A DNA stretch of 17,996 bases from an uncultured Lachnospiraceae bacterium. Lineage in GTDB: Bacteria; Bacillota; Clostridia; Lachnospirales; Lachnospiraceae. A model generated the notes under the pieces. It ran no database searches. It was not told the DNA's origin and saw only the letters and a program-made list of their open reading frames with translations. The stretch is taken from positions 1 through 17,996 of the forward strand of contig CARQVR010000070.1 in assembly GCA_949051815.1 (NCBI GenBank), in the 5' to 3' direction. Below are positions 15,001 through 17,996 of the stretch, one piece after another (within the stretch, counting starts at the first letter, position 1; the number at the start of each line of letters is the position of its first letter). The position numbers and the translations under genes are program-made.

Positions 15001-17767
15001 CGCCCACGCCGTCATACAGTTTCAGCGGGATTTCCTCCTGTGCGTTCGTCCAATCTACCGGCAGGGCCACGCCATCCTGCAGCACGGGTTTGTCAGGCGG
15101 TGTCACGTCGTTCCAGAGGGCATGAAGGGTATGGTCGGCGGTTTTCGTTACAACCGTGTCCGCATCGACTTCACTGCCCTGCCCATCCGCTTCGGTGTAC
15201 CAGCCTTTGAACGTGTAGCCTGTTCTGGCCGGTACGGGAAGATCACCGTATGTACTGCCATAGGTCACGTTTTTGCTTTCGGTGGTATCTCCACCGTCTG
15301 CATCGTGGTAAGCAAACGTCACCTGATAGGTGTTGGGCGTCCACTTGGCCCAATACGCCTTATCTCCGGTGTCTTTATCAGAGATTTCCGTTACCGGATT
15401 CCCACTGCAGGCCTCGTTGTCATACCAGCCTGCAAATGTATATCCTGTTTTCGTCCAGTCTGCGGGCAGGGCTGCCCCTTTTCCGTAGGTATAGGATGTA
15501 AGGTTTGTGCCGCCCTCTCCTCCGTCTGTATACAGGGTTACCTGGTAGGATCGCTCCGTAATCGTAAAGGAAATCTGCGCCTTTGCCCCTCCAATCGTCA
15601 GTGTTGCCGTCGCATCTCCGGGATTGATGTTATTCACGTAGACGATCGAAGTCTCATCCGGCTGATTGCCATCCTGCTCTACCCAGTTATCTCTGTAAAT
15701 GACTTGCACAGGCGTAATTGCACTTCCTGTATAGCTCAAGTCTGCCCCCTCTTTTATGGAAAGCGTTGCGGTGGCGGATTTACTGCCGCATGTACATGTC
15801 TGTGTAAGCTCTGGGCCGTTGGCGGTATAAGTAAACCCGCCATGGCCGGACGCTGTTATTTTGCCCTGATAAGCATCACCCCCTACAATGGCCCGATATG
15901 CCTCCTGATATCGGCACAAAGGGATATAGATATTTTCTATACTGCATCCAGCGAACCCCCTCCCTCCCACTGTTGGGGGAACCGCCCCTTGAAAGCTCAC
16001 CTTAGCCAAAGCTTCGCAATAAGCAAATGCGCTCTCCCCTATGCTTGTCACACTATCCGGTATCTCCACCTCCCCCAACGACTTACAAACTTCAAATGCC
16101 CCTTCCCCTATGCTTGTCACAGTGTCCGGTATCTCTACACTTTTTAAACCTTCGCAACCCCAAAATGTACTCCTCTCTATACTTGTCACACCAGATGGTA
16201 TTTTAATGCTTTGCAATTCTATGCAAGAATCAAATGCCTGTTGCCCTATGCTTTCTACACTGTCCGGTATCTTCACAGTCGTCAATTTTGCACATTCATA
16301 AAATGCACAGTCCCCTATCCTCGTCACACCGCTCTCAATGGTTATCTTTTTGATATCAGCCCTCCTCTTGTAAAATGGAGACTCATCCCAACTCACATAA
16401 TCAGCCATCTCCCCGCTTCCACGGATCGTCAGTAAACCTTCAGCATCAAGTTCCCATGTCACGTTATTACCCTCAGCGCCGCACGCATTATCCACTATGC
16501 TCGCTGCCATCACCTGTGCACTTTCTCCGGCTGTCTTTGCAATCTCCACCCATACTTTCAGTTTCCCCAGCGCCTCTTCGGAAAACCGTGCCTGCTGTTC
16601 CTCTGTCAGCGTCTCATATTCCCCCCGGATGGCAAGGGCTTCCTGCGCATACGCATACAGCTTTTCTTCCCATGCCGTATAGCCTTCCTCATCCTTCTCC
16701 CTGTCCGGCTCTGCGGCAAGGTATTCCTCCCCGTCCGGCAGTGCCGCTATCCGGTCAAGCAACGCCTGTATCGTAGCGTCTGTGCTGTCCGCCTGCACAT
16801 TTACCCTGATTTCGGGCAGGCTCACGCCCTCTGCCAGTGTATAGCCATCCGGCAGGACGGCGGTAAAAATATATGTCCCTTCCGTACTCCCCTCATACGC
16901 CGGCTCCGACTGCCATGCAACGCCGCTGATCACAGCCGTTTCTTCCTGATGCGCCGCCTGTTTTTCTTCCTGCGTTTCTTCTTGTTTTTCTGTCTGTGTT
17001 TCTTCCTGCTCTTTTGCCTGTGCATTATCAAGCGTCTGCACAGCTATCACATTTTCCGCAAAATACTCTGGCAAAGTGACGGTATGGGTTTCCGTGCAGG
17101 CTGTTTCCTCAACCTCTGCCGCCGGTTCTTCGTCTGTCTCCCCGGTATCCGCATTCTCTTCCGGCTCTGACTCCTGTCCGTCCCCTGCTTCCGCGCCTTC
17201 TTCCGGCTCTGTTTCCTGCCCGTTCCCGGATTCTGCGTCATTGCCTTCTGTCTCGCCGCCTGTTTCGCCGCTTCCTTCGGTCTCCTCACCGGTTTCTGGC
17301 TCATTACCGGTTTCCGTATCTTCCTGCTCCGCATCGGACGGCCCGCCTTCTTCCGTTTCCTCTGTACCGCCGTTATTTTCCGTATCGGTTACGCCACCGT
17401 CCGTCTCTTCCCCGGCGTCCTCTTTCTCTTCCCCGGCATCCCCTTTGCCGTCATCGCCCGATTCGTCTTCCCCATCTTCGGAAGACTGGCCCTCCCCGAT
17501 CATCACCACCTCCAAAGCATCGGGAAGCGCGAGTTCCGAAAGCCCTGTTCCCACCGGGACGGTCTGCTCCCTGATTTCTTCGGGCAGTGCCGTAAACCCA
17601 GAAATATACCTTGCTTCCGACTGCGCCGGTTGCGCCGCCGCAAAAGCGGAAATCGTCTCCAGAATATCGGGATAGTTCGTAAACAGCACACACATACTGA
17701 GTATCACCGCCAGTATACGCAGACGCCTTTTTCTTCTTGCTTTCAACCATGCACGTTGTTCATCCAT
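12053..17767 (-). CDS. Giant modular surface protein: BspA-like LRRs, InlB-type repeats, Ig-like domains, Cys-rich C-terminal anchor
   Basis: 1904 residues from ATG 17767, six bases after AGGAGG; the open frame continues 29 codons upstream through the promoter and is not used. Order: basic head and hydrophobic signal segment (about 14-45, ending AFAAA); Glu/Asp/Gly-rich region (92-221) and EETQxEKQ repeats (249-277); five leucine-rich repeats of about 23 residues, consensus SVTSIGExAF...L..V.IPD (471-593); an Ig/MBG-like domain (675-737); two InlB/Flg_new repeats with GYTFxGWY (740-885) and a third, divergent one (1377-1446); several Ig-like domains (about 889-1376); Pro/Gly-rich stalk (1531-1676); a terminal globular domain (1677-1851); CGLCHICP (1861-1868); a membrane helix (1871-1894); and a charged tail RRKKEEEKER. 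No LPXTG motif, so it should be membrane-anchored and project through the wall. Likely role is adhesion or binding host or neighbour ligands (inference). It is monocistronic. Confidence 0.92.
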   Translation of the reverse strand: MDEQRAWLKARRKRRLRILAVILSMCVLFTNYPDILETISAFAAAQPAQSEARYISGFTALPEEIREQTVPVGTGLSELALPDALEVVMIGEGQSSEDGEDESGDDGKGDAGEEKEDAGEETDGGVTDTENNGGTEETEEGGPSDAEQEDTETGNEPETGEETEGSGETGGETEGNDAESGNGQETEPEEGAEAGDGQESEPEENADTGETDEEPAAEVEETACTETHTVTLPEYFAENVIAVQTLDNAQAKEQEETQTEKQEETQEEKQAAHQEETAVISGVAWQSEPAYEGSTEGTYIFTAVLPDGYTLAEGVSLPEIRVNVQADSTDATIQALLDRIAALPDGEEYLAAEPDREKDEEGYTAWEEKLYAYAQEALAIRGEYETLTEEQQARFSEEALGKLKVWVEIAKTAGESAQVMAASIVDNACGAEGNNVTWELDAEGLLTIRGSGEMADYVSWDESPFYKRRADIKKITIESGVTRIGDCAFYECAKLTTVKIPDSVESIGQQAFDSCIELQSIKIPSGVTSIERSTFWGCEGLKSVEIPDTVTSIGEGAFEVCKSLGEVEIPDSVTSIGESAFAYCEALAKVSFQGAVPPTVGGRGFAGCSIENIYIPLCRYQEAYRAIVGGDAYQGKITASGHGGFTYTANGPELTQTCTCGSKSATATLSIKEGADLSYTGSAITPVQVIYRDNWVEQDGNQPDETSIVYVNNINPGDATATLTIGGAKAQISFTITERSYQVTLYTDGGEGGTNLTSYTYGKGAALPADWTKTGYTFAGWYDNEACSGNPVTEISDKDTGDKAYWAKWTPNTYQVTFAYHDADGGDTTESKNVTYGSTYGDLPVPARTGYTFKGWYTEADGQGSEVDADTVVTKTADHTLHALWNDVTPPDKPVLQDGVALPVDWTNAQEEIPLKLYDGVGVTELWVSIDENDSYTKVNGFSGGTGSVLYDYTLVLEGEHTYQFKAKDAADNTSAGSDIFTIKLDQSNPVIGTLTYENKAKDFLDWIIGKKSMIVHVPVTDTGSGVEKISCTLTPRDAAGNLNADKAEKKTAAVTNGEAKITFDKDFRGTITIGCTDRAGNAADSMTIGADGGGVIVEDRAPDITALADRNLSDTQQTRPDGVAISEGYYESAPALLVTVKDDTGNAVTAGMDTISYQVGNGSEKPVTFDRSTLQKSAQAAFTIPASEIPTGVTQITVTATDNAGNRADKRITVKVKGPESEPAAELDYQKGKLTGLVPGGAYLIDGNVCTADGEGNIPIKEEWFGSAISIVKKGTGDETTDSPAQHISIPARPAKPTPTAVDVSTAGGTGKLTGLTAGVAYEVSTDGGKTWESKTADANGEITGLSPGTYVVRVEAGDTNFAGEKSDPVTIDAYKVRVTFMANGEKYREITVDYGTTLTDIPPVPPKKDAGDQIYICEWCSDEQGTPAVFTGITADMTVYAVYTKACTVTLQSGTGYTLSAETGSESPVKEGESFTFRFALSKGYQKTAGFAVKVNGVKVELTADGTYTIADIRENKTVTVEGVAKKLGKPSDPGEDKDEEDDKKPEDSAPEAGDQTPENPTPDTGDRTPGNPTPRPPVNPPETPGPSAQDTAATTDKGPEGRPGTGPAAEKKPEGRPGAAPAQEENGTSEESGAAGETAQGTDDKHAGTPEPGGADDRTQAADGTGSGQTTGTVSIQRAEVKLGNGAVIVTVVCEEEKCTAVVADTEAVVKAVLTPGQQEIVNSGETIEIRIDVTDISEKVPAQDKEVIENGIETCREEVPGLMLGMYVDISMFIKIGTGDWNAITETDAPIEVVVNIPEKLLGSGREYYIIRAHNGAYTFMNDLDDVPDTITVSTDLFSSYAIACAETEGAGADAKCGLCHICPTFLGICCLIWLAFISAAVAIVVFVVLRRKKEEEKER
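15989..16357 (-). repeat. Tandem leucine-rich repeat units inside the surface-protein gene
   Basis: Five consecutive units of about 69 bases encode the LRR_5/BspA repeats. Adjacent units share phrases at DNA level such as CCTATGCTTGTCAC and TGTCCGGTATCTCC, so slippage or recombination between units could alter repeat number in phase. Confidence 0.8.
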
Positions 17768-17795
17768 AATGTACCTCCTCGTCCTTTTAACCAAT

Positions 17796-17824
17796 TTTAT
17801 AAAATATCGATAAAGTTTCTTCAA
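17796..17824 (-). promoter_or_regulatory. Predicted promoter of the surface-protein gene
   Basis: Leftward TTGAAG (17819-17824), 17-base spacer, TATAAA (17796-17801). The first four -35 bases and five of six -10 bases match consensus. Transcription would start near 17789, giving a leader of about 22 bases with AGGAGG at 17774-17779. Confidence 0.65.
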
Positions 17825-17834
17825 AACACAGCGC

Positions 17835-17891
17835 AAAAAAGCCGCTATCTCCACAGGAACATTCCATTCATGTTCCGTGAAAATAACGGCT
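17835..17891 (-). terminator. Strong intrinsic terminator upstream of the surface-protein gene
   Basis: On the leftward transcript, AGCCGUUAU pairs with AUAGCGGCU, UUUCAC with GUGGAG (G-U pairs included) and GGAACAU with AUGUUCC, around a 7-base loop. That is more than 20 pairs with one bulge, followed by six U. It ends about 11 bases before the -35 of the surface-gene promoter. It either ends an unseen upstream gene or acts as an attenuator for transcription starting near 17892. Confidence 0.8.
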
Positions 17892-17898
17892 ATGTTAT

Positions 17899-17904
17899 AT
17901 TATA
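17899..17904 (-). promoter_or_regulatory. Isolated consensus -10 box upstream of the terminator
   Basis: A perfect leftward TATAAT. Its expected start point, near 17892, is the first base of the terminator hairpin. No good -35 lies at 16-18 bases. It may be an upstream, attenuated promoter or a chance A+T match. Confidence 0.3.
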
Positions 17905-17910
17905 CCTATA

Positions 17911-17930
17911 AAACGGCCCGAAAAACGGGC
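17911..17930 (-). terminator. Short GC hairpin with following U-run, weak terminator candidate
   Basis: GCCCG and CGGGC around five U, then CG and four U on the leftward strand. Only five base pairs, so weaker than the one at 17835-17891. Together they would form tandem terminators for a gene lying beyond the right edge. Confidence 0.35.
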
Positions 17931-17943
17931 GCAAATCACCCAA

Positions 17944-17996
17944 GGCTTGGCTTGGCTTGGCTTGGCTTGGCTTGGCTTGGCTTGGCTTGGCTTGGC
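17944..17996. repeat. Pentanucleotide tandem repeat (GGCTT)n at the window end
   Basis: About 10.6 perfect copies of GGCTT with no interruption, running to the last base, so the true length is unknown. Neither strand contains a stop in any frame: the minus strand would read AKPSQ repeats and the plus strand GLAWL repeats. It lies about 120 bases upstream of the predicted surface-gene promoter. It may be a variable microsatellite, the end of a repetitive coding tail, or an assembly artefact. Confidence 0.85.

Noticed and set aside
14885..16147. A 420-codon open frame on the plus strand, antisense to the surface-protein gene
   Set aside because: It is the complement of the LRR/InlB-repeat coding region, encodes a Cys/Arg/His-rich sequence unlike any family, and lacks a ribosome binding site. 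Long antisense frames are expected opposite repetitive coding DNA.
15989..16357. Periodic 69-base units as a non-coding satellite
   Set aside because: The period is a multiple of three and the units encode clean leucine-rich repeats in the surface-protein frame.
17944..17996. Short tandem repeat as a CRISPR array or telomere
   Set aside because: Unit is 5 bases with no spacers, and bacterial telomeres of this form are not known. A microsatellite or assembly artefact is more plausible.

Overview
The window looks like an accessory stretch of a low-to-mid G+C Firmicute, most likely a gut Clostridia of the Lachnospiraceae type. This rests on strong AGGAGG ribosome binding sites, TTG starts, a Gram-positive lipoprotein substrate-binding protein, and a giant BspA-like/InlB-repeat surface protein of a kind common in that group. 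The assignment is inferred from style and gene families, not from a marker gene. Both ends are cut: the left end opens inside a reading frame and the right end runs off inside a pentanucleotide repeat.

Left part (1-3890). A BRO/DinD-type protein lacking its N-terminus faces a two-gene leftward unit: a TetR regulator with its own promoter and palindromic operator, followed by a cytoplasmic serine hydrolase of the class C beta-lactamase fold. To the right is a leftward bifunctional wall hydrolase (amidase_3 plus glucosaminidase) without a signal peptide. DinD/BRO and lysin genes are typical of prophage or other mobile DNA, and this part looks more A+T rich than the rest.

Centre (3889-12026). 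One leftward operon encodes, in transcription order, a TIM-barrel glycoside-hydrolase-like protein, a lipoprotein substrate-binding protein, a double-domain sugar ABC ATPase, two different RbsC-type permeases and a BadF/N-acetylglucosamine-kinase-type sugar kinase. It ends in a rho-independent terminator. A LacI-family regulator is divergent from it across a 270-base region holding two promoters and several inverted repeats. The inferred pathway is import of a sugar or small glycoside, intracellular cleavage or modification by the TIM-barrel protein, and phosphorylation by the kinase, under LacI control. The substrate is not evident. The two permease genes are separated by three tandem hairpins, including a perfect 24-base palindrome.

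Right part (12053-17996). A single 1904-residue leftward gene encodes a modular surface protein: signal segment, acidic low-complexity region, leucine-rich repeats, InlB-type repeats, Ig-like domains, Pro/Gly-rich stalk, and a C-terminal Cys-rich motif with a membrane anchor instead of LPXTG. It has its own promoter, isolated from upstream DNA by a strong intrinsic terminator. The window ends in at least ten copies of GGCTT.
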